NCBI RefSeq assembly: GCF_004348685.1
Contig: NZ_SMKO01000046.1
Span: forward strand, 1 to 52,989
Origin: Nonomuraea deserti
GTDB lineage: Bacteria; Actinomycetota; Actinomycetes; Streptosporangiales; Streptosporangiaceae
Direction: 5' to 3'
DNA: 52,989 nt
Shown here piece by piece: positions 24,916 through 33,112 of the stretch. The notes beneath the pieces are model-generated. The model saw only the letters and a program-made list of their open reading frames with translations. It searched no databases and was not told the origin of the DNA. The position numbers and the translations under genes are program-made. How positions within the stretch are numbered: position 1 is the stretch's first letter; each line of letters opens with the position of its first letter.

Positions 24916-25628
24916 TCATCGACGTGCACGCCCACTGGGGCCCGTGGTTCTTCACCATGGAGGTGGCCGATTCCACCATGGCCACCATGGACCGCTACGG
25001 CATCGACCGGGCGATCGTCTCCGCCACCGAGGCCGTGATCTACGACGCCCCCGCGGGCAATCGCGCCCTGGCCGCGTACCTGGAGGCCCAGGACCGCCTG
25101 CTCGGCTACGTCACGGTCAACCCGCGCCGGCTGCGCGAGGCGGAGGCGGATCTGCGCGCGTACCTGCCGGGCGGCAGGTTCGTCGGCGTCAAGATCCACA
25201 CCGACTACACGGGCTCGCCGGTCGCCTCCGCGCGGCTGCGCGAGGCGCTGACGCTGGTCGCCGAGACGGGCCGCCCGGCACTCGTGCACACGTGGGGCGC
25301 CTCGGTGCTCGACCTGGCCGAGGTCTGCCTGGACATCCCCGGCCTGCGGGTGATCGCCGGGCACATGGGAGCGGACGGGTTCCGGCACGCCATCGAGGCC
25401 GCCAACGCCTGCGACCGCCTCTATCTGGAGCCCTGCTGGTCGCACGCCCCGGCGGGCCGCATCGCGGAGGTGGTGGCGGGTGTGGACCCGGCCCAGCTCC
25501 TGTTCGGCACGGACGCGACCCTGATCGACCCGTCGTCGGCCTTCGGGGCGGTCGCCGCGGCCGGCCTCTCGGGGCCGACGGCCGAGCGGATCGCCTGGCG
25601 CAACGCCACCGCCCTCTTCCGGCTCTGA
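24912..25628 (+). CDS. Amidohydrolase family 2 protein, metal ligands present, second copy
   Basis: The 238-residue product has an intact metal-site pattern: DVHAH at residues 4-8, GVKIHTDYTG, VHTWGAS, IAGHMGADG and the strand-8 Asp in LLFGTDATLID. It is therefore likely a working metal-dependent hydrolase or decarboxylase of the TIM-barrel amidohydrolase group. The GTG start overlaps the preceding stop by 4 bp. It ends the short plus-strand operon and is convergent with the DapA-type gene, 39 bp away. The substrate is unknown; co-regulation suggests the same pathway as the first pair. Confidence 0.83.
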   Translation: MIIDVHAHWGPWFFTMEVADSTMATMDRYGIDRAIVSATEAVIYDAPAGNRALAAYLEAQDRLLGYVTVNPRRLREAEADLRAYLPGGRFVGVKIHTDYTGSPVASARLREALTLVAETGRPALVHTWGASVLDLAEVCLDIPGLRVIAGHMGADGFRHAIEAANACDRLYLEPCWSHAPAGRIAEVVAGVDPAQLLFGTDATLIDPSSAFGAVAAAGLSGPTAERIAWRNATALFRL

Positions 25629-25667
25629 ACACCGCACGAGCACGGCGGCGGTTTCGCCCGGGCCAGG

Positions 25668-26615
25668 TCAGGCGATGGCCTCGGCCCGTTCCGCAGTCGA
25701 CGGGAGACTGAAGTCCTGGGCCTGCAGTTCCAGGCGTTCCCGGTCCGGCAGGCCGGGGCCGTGAGGGTCGTGGGCGTGGGTGGCGGGGATGCTGCCCTCG
25801 GCGGCGGCCAGCCAGAGCATGCGCTGTACGTAACCCTCCATGGGCTCGGTGAAGGTGGCGGCCGCCAGCCGGTCGAGGCGTCCCGATGCCTGCTCGAACG
25901 CGCGCAGGCCCGGCTCGCGGAAGGCGCGCAGCACCTCCGCCGTCACCTCGACGGCGGCGGCCGCGATGCCCACCAGCGCCGCCTCGGCCCCCCACAGCAG
26001 CGAAGGCCCGAACATGCGGTCCTCCCCGGTGATCGCCAGCCGGCCGGACTCGCGGGCGAGCGCGATGGCCCGCTGGCAGCCGATGGCGTCGGACAGCAGC
26101 GCGGTCTTGAGCCCGGCCACGCCGGGGTGCCGCAGGATCTCCCGCAGGACGCCGGGCGGGCACGGCCGCGTGTAGAGGTCGAAGGCGATCATCGGCAGGC
26201 GGGCGGCCTGCCACACCTCCTCGTGCAGCGCGGCCCTGTCGCCCTCCGACGGGAACACGAGCACGCCGTCCGCGCCCAGGCCCGCGGCCACCCGCGCCTG
26301 CTCGGCCGGGTCAGAGGTGTCGGGACCGCCGCCCACGCCGACCAGCACCGGGACGTCCCCTGCATCGGCGCAGGCGGCGGCGCGCTCGATGACGGCGGCG
26401 CGGATGCCGGGGGTGAGGAAGGGCCCGCGCCCGGTGTGGGCGAGCACCGCCAGGCCGGTGGCGCCGTCGGCCACCAGGCGGGCGAAGTAGCGCGAGACCA
26501 CGCCGAGGTCGACCTCGCCCGACCCGGTCATGGGGGTCGCGGCGGCGGCGATCAGGGTGCCGCGCAGCCGGTCGCGCAGCGCGGCCGCACGGGGGTCGAT
26601 AGGGGCCATTCGCAC
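25668..26615 (-). CDS. DapA-type lyase/synthase (dihydrodipicolinate synthase family) 1
   Basis: The 315-residue barrel has the class I aldolase pair of the DapA family: Tyr148 in FDLYTRP and Schiff-base Lys170 in AGLKTALLS. The loop that in DapA reads GTTGE is AHTGRG, so true lysine-pathway DapA is unlikely; a 2-keto-acid aldolase, dehydratase or decarboxylase role fits better (inference). The GTG at 26615 or the ATG at 26609 is the start. It is the last gene of the five-gene transporter operon, 25 bp after the dehydrogenase stop. Confidence 0.83.
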   Translation of the reverse strand: MRMAPIDPRAAALRDRLRGTLIAAAATPMTGSGEVDLGVVSRYFARLVADGATGLAVLAHTGRGPFLTPGIRAAVIERAAACADAGDVPVLVGVGGGPDTSDPAEQARVAAGLGADGVLVFPSEGDRAALHEEVWQAARLPMIAFDLYTRPCPPGVLREILRHPGVAGLKTALLSDAIGCQRAIALARESGRLAITGEDRMFGPSLLWGAEAALVGIAAAAVEVTAEVLRAFREPGLRAFEQASGRLDRLAAATFTEPMEGYVQRMLWLAAAEGSIPATHAHDPHGPGLPDRERLELQAQDFSLPSTAERAEAIA

Positions 26616-26640
26616 AGCTTAGACCCTCTCTTCGGGAGCG

Positions 26641-27595
26641 CTAGGCGGTCCATCGCAGCTGTTCGCGGGTGATCTCGTGCTGCAGCGGTTCACCGGCCAG
26701 GAACCTGGCGATCTCGCTGACCGTCAGCGTTCCCTGCCGGTGCCTGGCCTCCTCGGTGCCCGCCGCCTGGTGGGGCGTGAGCAGCACGTTCGGCAGGCCG
26801 CGCAGCGGGCTGTCCGCCGGGAGGGGCTCCTCGTCGAAGACGTCGAGTGCCGCGTCGATCCTGCCGCCGCGCAGCTCGTCGAGGAGCGCGGCGGAGTCGA
26901 CCAGCCACGACCGGGCGGTGTTCACCAGCGCCGCGCCGTCGGGCATGAGCGCCAGCTCCCTGCGGCCGATCAGGTGCCGGGTCGCCGGGATGGCGGGGGC
27001 GTGCAGGGCGACGACGTCGCTGCGGGTCAGCAGGTCGTCGAGCTCGACCAGCGTGGCGCCCAGCTCCGCCGCCTCTCCGGCGGACACGGTCGGGTCGGCG
27101 AGCAGCAGTTCCGCGCCGTGCGCCCGGACCAGGCCCGCGTACGCCCTGCCGGTGCGGGAGGCGCCCACGACGCCGACCACGCTGCCGCGGAGTTCGCGCC
27201 GGGGCCGGGCGGCCGACCTGGTCTCCGCCCATCCTGACCCGGACCGCAGCGCGTGGTCGAAGCGGTGCACCTGGTGCAGCAGGCACAACGTGAACGTGAG
27301 CGCCACCTCGCCGACCGCGGGCGCCATCGCCGCTCCGGTCTGGGTCACCCGGATGCCGCGTTCCCAGAGCGCGTCGGAGACCAGGAACCCCACCGCGGCA
27401 CCGGTGTGCGCCACGAGCCGCAGCTCCGGCGCGCGGGCCAGCGTCTCCGCGTCCACGCGCGGGGTGTCCCAGCCAGTGACCAGCACCTGCGCCCGCTCCA
27501 GCGGGCCGACCGGGGGCCAGCCGCTCGAGCCGCGCCCAGATGGGCGGCGGGAGGAACATCTCGCGGAGTTCGGGAGCCAGGCGGAGGGCGATCAT
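26641..27595 (-). CDS. D-2-hydroxyacid dehydrogenase, frameshifted near its N terminus
   Basis: Most of an NAD-dependent 2-hydroxyacid dehydrogenase is readable from 27486 to 26641, with a Rossmann segment VVGVVGASRTG, catalytic Arg in NTARSWLVD, Glu in DVFDEEPLP and His in LTPHQAAG. Its true N terminus is in another frame: an ATG at 27595, overlapping the permease stop by 4 bp, encodes MIALRLAPELREMF and continues to about 27516. Dropping one base from the five-C run (G on the plus strand, 27512-27516) joins the halves into a normal protein of about 317 residues. Either a base-calling error or a real frameshift mutation explains this. It is fourth in the transporter operon. Confidence 0.7.
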
Positions 27596-28461
27596 TTCAG
27601 CCCCGTCATCGCGATGCTGTTGACCAGGTAGCGCTGCAGCAGGAAGAACACCAGCAGGCACGGCACCACGGACACCGCCGCCGACGCCATGAGCAGCGAC
27701 AGCTGCATCTCCTCGGTCCGCAGCGTGGTCAGGCCCACCGTGAGCGTGCGCGTGGCGTCGCTCTGCCCGACGACCAGCGGCCACAGGAAGTCGTTCCAGT
27801 GCCACAGGAACACGAACACGCCCAGCGTGGCCAGGATCGGCTTGGTCAGCGGGAGCACGATCGTCCAGTAGACCCGCCACTCGGAGGCGCCGTCCACCTT
27901 CGCGGCGTCGAACAGCTCGTCCGGCAGGCCCAGGATGAACTGCCGCATCAGGAAGACGGCCTGCGAGTTCGCCAGCGTCGGCACGATCAGTCCCCAGAAC
28001 GTGTCCACCCCGCCCAGGCTGTTGACGAGCACGAACGTCGGGATGAGAGTGGCCTGGAACGGCACCATCATGGTCGCGAGGAACGTCCAGAACATCGCCT
28101 CGCGGCCCGGGAAACGCTTCTTGGCGAAGGCGTAGCCCGCCATCGACGAGGTGAGCAGGATGATCACCACGGAGACCAGGGCGTAGATCAGCGAGTTGAG
28201 CGTCCAGGTGACGAAGCCGGACGACGACAGCACCCTCGTGATGTTGTCCAGCGTGAGCGACTCCGGCCACCGCACGGGCACGGTCGGCCGGCCCGCCGGC
28301 GACAGGGCCACGATGAACATCGCCACGAACGGGCTGACGGTCAGCACCGACAGCAGCGCGAGCAGGGCGGCCAGTGGCCACCTGCCCCGCCACCACCGCC
28401 TGCGCGCCGCGCGGGCGGCCTCGACCCGTACGGAGGGACGGGAGGTCGTGGTGATCGTCAT
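27592..28461 (-). CDS. Carbohydrate ABC transporter permease, MalG type (CUT1)
   Basis: The 289-residue product has six predicted membrane helices after a basic N terminus and the cytoplasmic coupling loop ELFDAAKVDGASEWRVYWTIVLPLTKP, the EAA motif of binding-protein-dependent sugar permeases. Its SxVPFQATLIPTF and final VNSIAMTGLK pattern is MalG-like. It pairs with the MalF-type permease encoded upstream; starts and stops overlap by 4 bp on both sides. No ATPase gene is in the cluster, so a shared MsmK/MsiK-type ATPase elsewhere is expected. Confidence 0.92.
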   Translation of the reverse strand: MTITTTSRPSVRVEAARAARRRWWRGRWPLAALLALLSVLTVSPFVAMFIVALSPAGRPTVPVRWPESLTLDNITRVLSSSGFVTWTLNSLIYALVSVVIILLTSSMAGYAFAKKRFPGREAMFWTFLATMMVPFQATLIPTFVLVNSLGGVDTFWGLIVPTLANSQAVFLMRQFILGLPDELFDAAKVDGASEWRVYWTIVLPLTKPILATLGVFVFLWHWNDFLWPLVVGQSDATRTLTVGLTTLRTEEMQLSLLMASAAVSVVPCLLVFFLLQRYLVNSIAMTGLK

Positions 28462-29324
28462 GTGTTCCCCCGGTCCAGGAAGCGGCGCTGGACCAGCGAC
28501 ACGATCAGCACGATCGCGAACAGCACCATGCCCCAGGTGGCCGCGTAGCCGAAGTCGAACGACCGGAAGCCGTGGTCGTAGATGCCGTAGATGAGGGTGT
28601 ACGTCGCCCTGGCCGGACCGCCGCCGGTCATCACGTACACCGTGTCGAAGGTCTGGAACGCGCTGATCGTCTCGATCACCATGACGAAGAAGATCGCGGG
28701 CCTGAGCAGCGGCAGCGTGATCCTGCGGAAACGCTGCCACGCGCTCGCCCCGTCGATGCTGGCCGCCTCCAGGTAGGAGGACGGGATCGCCTTGAGCCCC
28801 GCCAGCAGGATCAGCATCGAGTAGCCGAACCCTTTCCACACGGCCACGACCGCCAGAGCGGGCAGGACCACCCCCGACTGCTCCAGGAACGCGACGGGGC
28901 CCAGGTCGGCCTTGGCGAGCAGGCCGTTGATCAGGCCGTTGAACTCGTAGATCCAGCGCCAGATGATGCCCGCGAGCACGAAGCTGGTCACGTACGGCAG
29001 GAAGAGCATGCCGCGGAACAGGCCGCGCATGAAGACCACCTGGTTGAGCAGCAACGCCGTGCCGAGCGCCACGAGCATGGTGAGCGGCACGTAGACGACG
29101 GAGTACACGAGGGTGACCCGCAGGCTCAGCCAGAAGTTCACGTCGTCGAGCAGCCGGACGTAGTTGTCCGCGCCGATGATGTCCCACTCGCCGCCGATGT
29201 TCCAGTTCGTCAGGCTCATGCCCGCCGCGCCAAGCGACGGGAAGATCCGGAAGATCAGGAAGAGCACGAGCACGGGCAGCACGAACAGCAGGCCGGTGAC
29301 CGGGTCACGCAAGCGTTGACGCAC
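28458..29324 (-). CDS. Carbohydrate ABC transporter permease, MalF type (CUT1)
   Basis: The 288-residue inner-membrane protein has six helices, the LPVLVLFLIFRIFPSL first helix, and the EAA loop YLEAASIDGASAWQRFRRITLPLLRP. The segment TGGGPARATYTLIYGIY is typical of the UgpA/MalF branch. The GTG at 29324 has GGAAGG 8 nt upstream. It is encoded between the binding protein (18 bp upstream) and the second permease (4-bp overlap). Confidence 0.92.
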   Translation of the reverse strand: MRQRLRDPVTGLLFVLPVLVLFLIFRIFPSLGAAGMSLTNWNIGGEWDIIGADNYVRLLDDVNFWLSLRVTLVYSVVYVPLTMLVALGTALLLNQVVFMRGLFRGMLFLPYVTSFVLAGIIWRWIYEFNGLINGLLAKADLGPVAFLEQSGVVLPALAVVAVWKGFGYSMLILLAGLKAIPSSYLEAASIDGASAWQRFRRITLPLLRPAIFFVMVIETISAFQTFDTVYVMTGGGPARATYTLIYGIYDHGFRSFDFGYAATWGMVLFAIVLIVSLVQRRFLDRGNT

Positions 29325-29342
29325 CAGGTGGTTCCTTCCCTC

Positions 29343-30587
29343 TCAGCCGCCGCTGCCGAGCAGCTGGTTCGCCTCTTTGGCGGCCGCGTCGAGCGCGGTC
29401 TTCGCGTCCTCCTTGCCGAGCAGCGCCGCCTGGATGTGCGGGGCGAGAACGCCCATCACCTGCCGGGCCTTCGGGTGGGTGTCGCCGGGGAAGGCGTACT
29501 GCAGGGACTTGGCGAACTCCTTGGACGCCTCCGACTGGCCGGGCACGGTCACGTCCGTGCGCGCGGGGAAGAAGCCCGATTCCTTGGCCAGCGCGGCGGA
29601 GACCTCCGGCGAGGCCAGGTAGGCGGCGAACTTCTTGGCCGCGTCCTTGTTCTCGGAGTGCTTGGCCAGCATCAGGCCTCCGGGGATGCCGAACGCGACC
29701 CGCTTCGTGCCTTCGAGCGGCAGGCCGATGCCGACGTTCTCCTCGCCGATGGCCGTGGCGAGCTGGTCGACCTGGCCGGCGGTGGCCGCGTGGTACATGG
29801 CGGTCTTGCCCGCGGCCAGCAGGCCGCCCTCGATGTCGTTGCCCTTGCTGGCGGTGTTCGGCGGCAGGCCGCCCGCGGCCTTCAGGTCGAGCAGGAGCTG
29901 CAGGCTCGCCACGCCCTGAGGGCCGTTGAACGCGACGCTCTTGCCGTCGGCGGCGAAGACGGTGCCGCCGTTGGCCCACAGGATCGGGTAGAAGCTCTGG
30001 TTGAGCGTCACCTCGGGCTTGCCCGGGTAGTCGAGGATGGCGACCTTCTTGGCGGCCAGCTTGGGCGCGGCCTCCTTCAGCTCGTCGAGCGTCTCCGGCA
30101 CCTTGTCCACGCCCGCCTCGGCGAACAGCTTCTTGTTGTAGATCGGCGCCGTGATCGTCTGGTAGATGGGGACGCCGTAGAGCTTCCCGTCGACGGTGAG
30201 GGCGGTGAGCGAGTTGGGGAGGTAGGAGGCCTTGGCCGGGGCGACGATGTCGTCGACCGGCTCGATCGTGCCCTGCTGGGCGTACTGCGGGATCTGGTCG
30301 GGGCCCAGCACGACCAGGTCGAAGCCCTTCTTCGAGACGAGCGCCGTGGTGACCTTCTCCTGACGGCCCTCCCAGGGCTGCAGGTCGATCGTGATGTCGG
30401 TCGTGGGGTTGGCGGCCTCGAAGTCCTTCTCGACCTTGCCCCAGAACGCCTGGCTCTTCGCCTGGTCCCCGATGACGGGATACATCCACAGGGTCACGGA
30501 GCTCTTGTCCGAACCACCGCTGGATCCGCACCCGGCGGCCGCCAGGCTCAGGACGGCCGCGAGGCCGACTGCCGCTGCCTTCTTCAT
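29343..30587 (-). CDS. Extracellular solute-binding lipoprotein of a carbohydrate ABC transporter
   Basis: The 414-residue product begins with a lipoprotein signal peptide and lipobox LAAAGC (Cys20), then a Gly/Ser linker. The mature part is a family 1 solute-binding protein (SVTLWMYPVIGD at the start, FEAANPTTDITIDLQPW, YGVPIYQTITAPIYNKKLF, and GIPGGLMLAKHSENKDAAKKF). It would capture a sugar or oligosaccharide outside the membrane for the two permeases. The ATG at 30587 has AAAGGAAG upstream. It is the first gene of a five-gene operon, controlled by palindrome copy 5. Confidence 0.92.
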   Translation of the reverse strand: MKKAAAVGLAAVLSLAAAGCGSSGGSDKSSVTLWMYPVIGDQAKSQAFWGKVEKDFEAANPTTDITIDLQPWEGRQEKVTTALVSKKGFDLVVLGPDQIPQYAQQGTIEPVDDIVAPAKASYLPNSLTALTVDGKLYGVPIYQTITAPIYNKKLFAEAGVDKVPETLDELKEAAPKLAAKKVAILDYPGKPEVTLNQSFYPILWANGGTVFAADGKSVAFNGPQGVASLQLLLDLKAAGGLPPNTASKGNDIEGGLLAAGKTAMYHAATAGQVDQLATAIGEENVGIGLPLEGTKRVAFGIPGGLMLAKHSENKDAAKKFAAYLASPEVSAALAKESGFFPARTDVTVPGQSEASKEFAKSLQYAFPGDTHPKARQVMGVLAPHIQAALLGKEDAKTALDAAAKEANQLLGSGG

Positions 30588-30608
30588 CGGCGGCTTCCTT
30601 TCGCTTAA

Positions 30609-30654
30609 TACCGGTCCTGACCGAAACCTAGTGAGCACGACTTGGCCTGGTCAA
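30609..30654 (-). promoter_or_regulatory. Promoter with palindrome copy 5 (operator at 30609-30626)
   Basis: TTGACC (30649-30654), 18 bp, then TAGGTT (30625-30630) on the minus strand, with +1 expected near 30618 at the operator centre. The operator reads TACCGGTC-CT-GACCGAAA on the plus strand. The layout matches copies 2 and 3, but here a leader with a Shine-Dalgarno follows. Confidence 0.78.
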
Positions 30655-30674
30655 TGCCTGAGATATGAACGTGA

Positions 30675-31826
30675 CTACCCCCGAACCCGAAATCTCGTTA
30701 TTTCCTGGGCGATCAACTCGACGTGCTCCGACGTGTAGTTCTCGTTCCAGTCGATGACGAGCAGCGTACGGTCCACCATGCGCTCGGCCTGCGGGCAGGG
30801 GTTCGGGGTGTAGCCGTCGAGCGGGAAGCGGGCGGACCCGTAGATGGCCGCCTGCCACACCGGCGCCCTGTTCAGCGGCTCGGCGAGATACCCGGCGCGC
30901 GCCGGGATCCCGGCCGCCGCCAGATGCGCCGCCAGCTCGGGCGCGTCGCCGTCCGGGCACACGATCGGGAAGAGCCACCAGGCGTGGCCCTGCGGGCGCG
31001 GCAGCCGTACCCCTGGCAGGCCCTTGAGAGCCTCGATCAGCTGCAGGGCCGTGCGGCGGCGCGCGGCGACCACGCCGGGGAGCTTGGCGAGCTGGGCGCG
31101 GGCCACGGCGGCCTGGAGCTCGGTCATGCGGTAGTTGAGCCCGAAGGCGGCGTGCGACCGTCCTGCCGCGCGGTCCCAGCCCTTGTCGGAGAAGAGCCGC
31201 ATGCGCCTGGCCAGCTCGTCGTCATCGGTGATCGCCACCCCGCCGTCGCCGCAGGTGATGTGCTTCCACTGCTGCAGGCTGAGGCACCCCACCTGGCCCG
31301 TCGTCCCCGCGAGCCGGCCGCCGGGCAGCTCGGCCAGCCAGGCCTGCGCGCAGTCCTCGATCAGCACCAGACCGTGCTCGTCGGCGAGCGCGCGCAGCTC
31401 GTGGATCCTGGCCGGCGCCCCGAACAGGTGCACCGCCATGATCGCCCTCGTCCGCGGGCCGATGAGCCGGGCCACGGCGCCGGGATCGAGATTCCCGTCG
31501 GACGGATCCACGTCGGCGAAGACAGGAACGGCGTTCTGCGCCAGTATGGGGGCCACGGTCCCGAAGTCCGTGATCGGTGTCGTGATGATCTCGTCCCCTG
31601 GGTCCGGCGCGGCCGCCACGACCGACAGATGGAGGGCCGCGGTGCCGGAACTGCACGCGATCGCATGGCGGGAGCCGTACGCCTGCGCGATCTCGCGTTC
31701 CAGCGCCCGCGCCTCGGTCCCCCAGACGGAGCTGAGCATGCCCGAGCGGATCACCCGCTCGACGGCGGCCACCTCCTCGTCGCCGAGGGTACGGCCGTCT
31801 GCTTCTGCCATGGACGGGAACTTCAC
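30675..31826 (-). CDS. DegT/DnrJ/EryC1/StrS family aminotransferase 2
   Basis: The 383-residue product is a second aminotransferase of this family, clearly different from the one at 21316. It shows CSSGTAALHLSV (phosphate loop), TPITDFGTVAPI, IEDCAQAW with D158, and the Schiff-base lysine K188 in LSLQQWKHITCGDGG. The C-terminal half has LNYRMTELQAAVARAQL. I chose GTG 31826 (begins VKFPSMAEADG), with GAGG 6 nt upstream; GTG 31838 is in frame. It is divergent from the regulator gene, with palindrome copy 6 between them, and ends just before the transporter promoter. Confidence 0.83.
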   Translation of the reverse strand: MKFPSMAEADGRTLGDEEVAAVERVIRSGMLSSVWGTEARALEREIAQAYGSRHAIACSSGTAALHLSVVAAAPDPGDEIITTPITDFGTVAPILAQNAVPVFADVDPSDGNLDPGAVARLIGPRTRAIMAVHLFGAPARIHELRALADEHGLVLIEDCAQAWLAELPGGRLAGTTGQVGCLSLQQWKHITCGDGGVAITDDDELARRMRLFSDKGWDRAAGRSHAAFGLNYRMTELQAAVARAQLAKLPGVVAARRRTALQLIEALKGLPGVRLPRPQGHAWWLFPIVCPDGDAPELAAHLAAAGIPARAGYLAEPLNRAPVWQAAIYGSARFPLDGYTPNPCPQAERMVDRTLLVIDWNENYTSEHVELIAQEITRFRVRG

Positions 31827-31842
31827 CTGGCACCTCACCAGT

Positions 31843-31865
31843 TATGATTGCGGTCTTGACCGAAA
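31843..31865 (+). promoter_or_regulatory. Regulator promoter with palindrome copy 6 (operator at 31848-31865)
   Basis: A TATGAT -10 (31843-31848) adjoins TTGCGGTC-TT-GACCGAAA. The site lies between the divergent aminotransferase 2 and regulator genes, so it probably gives autoregulation and control of both. No convincing -35 was found. Confidence 0.7.
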
Positions 31866-31885
31866 TGAGCGAGAGGGAGGCGTGC

Positions 31886-33091
31886 GTGGGAATCGTCATC
31901 GGAGTCGTCGGCCCGCACGATCTGGTCGACGACGTCGCGGCCGTCTGCGAGGAGCAGCCGGGCGTGAGCACCCTGCGCCTCGACTACGACCACGAGTCGC
32001 AGGCCCCCGCGATCGTCGAGGCCCACGCCACCTCCGTCGAGGGCTGGCTGTTCACCGGCATCGTCCCCTACATGCTCTCCCGCGACGCCGAGGCCCTCAC
32101 CCGTCCCGCCGCGTTCGTCGACTACTCGGGCGCGACGCTGCTCAACGCCCTGGTACGCCTCCAGCACCAGGGCGAGGACGTCACCAGGCTCTCCATCGAC
32201 ACGTTGTCGGCCGCCGACGTCGACGCCACGTTCACCGAGGCCGGGCTGCCGACCGGCGAGCTGCGCACGCATCCGTACCGGCCGGGGATGACCTCCCAGA
32301 AGGCGATCGCCTTCCACCGCAGGAGTCCCGCCCACACGGTGATCACCTGCCTGAGCTCCGTGTACGAGGCGCTGCGCGACGAGCGGCACGTGCTGCGCCT
32401 GGTGCCGTCCGTGCACTCCGTGCGGGTGGCGCTGCGCCAGCTCGTGCTGACCGCCGAGGGGCAGGTGCAGGAGGACGCCCAGATCGCGCTCGGGCTCATC
32501 GAGGTGGCCAACGAGGAGGGGCTGCTGCGCGAGGCCACGGCGCTGGGCGGCACGCTGGCGGCCTTCCGCGGCGGCACGCACCTGCTGGTCACGACCCGCG
32601 GCCCGCTGCACGACGCCACGGGCGGCTTCACCGGGCTGCCCATGCTGGCCCGGCTGGCCGGCCAGAACGACGCGGTCCGCGTCGGCTTCGGCCTGGGACG
32701 CAGCGCCGCGGAGGCGGAGAGCCTCGCGCGGCGGGCGCTGGCCAAGGCCCGCAGGATCGGCCCGGTCGCCGCGGTGCTGTCGCTGCGGGCCGACGCCGAC
32801 ATCGTCCTGGAGTCGGTGACCACCACGCCCGCGGGCAGGCAGAGCCTGTCGGTCATCGCCCGCCGGGTCGGGCTGTCGGTGCCCACGCTGGAAAAGCTCC
32901 TGCAGGCGCGGGCCGCCGCGGGCGACGAACCCCTGACGACGCGCGAGATCGCCGACCGGCTGGCCGTCCAGCAGCGCACGGCCCGGCGCATGCTGCACCG
33001 CCTGGAGCTGGCCGGGCTCGCCGAGCGCACCGGCAACCTCACCAGCGGCTCCAGTGGCCGCCCGCTGACCCTCTACCGCCTGACGCTCTAG
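31886..33091 (+). CDS. Transcriptional regulator with large N-terminal sensing region and tandem C-terminal HTH domains
   Basis: The 401-residue product begins GIVIGVVGPHDLVDDVAAV, like a two-lobed sensor. A middle region contains a stretch reminiscent of GGDEF/GGDN-type nucleotide-cyclase folds (VRVGFGLGRSAAEAESLARRAL), without a GGDEF signature. The C terminus has two helix-turn-helix units: SVIARRVGLSVPTLEKLL (about 322-339) and a winged one, TTREIADRLAVQQRTARRMLHRLELAGLAERTG (about 351-383). The GTG at 31886 follows GGGAGG; a TTG at 31856 inside the operator is in frame and could be a leaderless start. As the only regulator in the 17-36 kb cluster, it is the best candidate to bind the seven palindromes. 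I do not recognise a named family. Confidence 0.78.
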   Translation: MGIVIGVVGPHDLVDDVAAVCEEQPGVSTLRLDYDHESQAPAIVEAHATSVEGWLFTGIVPYMLSRDAEALTRPAAFVDYSGATLLNALVRLQHQGEDVTRLSIDTLSAADVDATFTEAGLPTGELRTHPYRPGMTSQKAIAFHRRSPAHTVITCLSSVYEALRDERHVLRLVPSVHSVRVALRQLVLTAEGQVQEDAQIALGLIEVANEEGLLREATALGGTLAAFRGGTHLLVTTRGPLHDATGGFTGLPMLARLAGQNDAVRVGFGLGRSAAEAESLARRALAKARRIGPVAAVLSLRADADIVLESVTTTPAGRQSLSVIARRVGLSVPTLEKLLQARAAAGDEPLTTREIADRLAVQQRTARRMLHRLELAGLAERTGNLTSGSSGRPLTLYRLTL

Positions 33092-33112
33092 CGCACCGTT
33101 TCCGGTCATCGG

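Noticed and set aside
32122..33042. 306-codon frame antisense to the regulator gene
   Set aside because: Composition is Ser/Arg-rich shadow sequence; the plus-strand frame has recognisable HTH domains and a strong Shine-Dalgarno.
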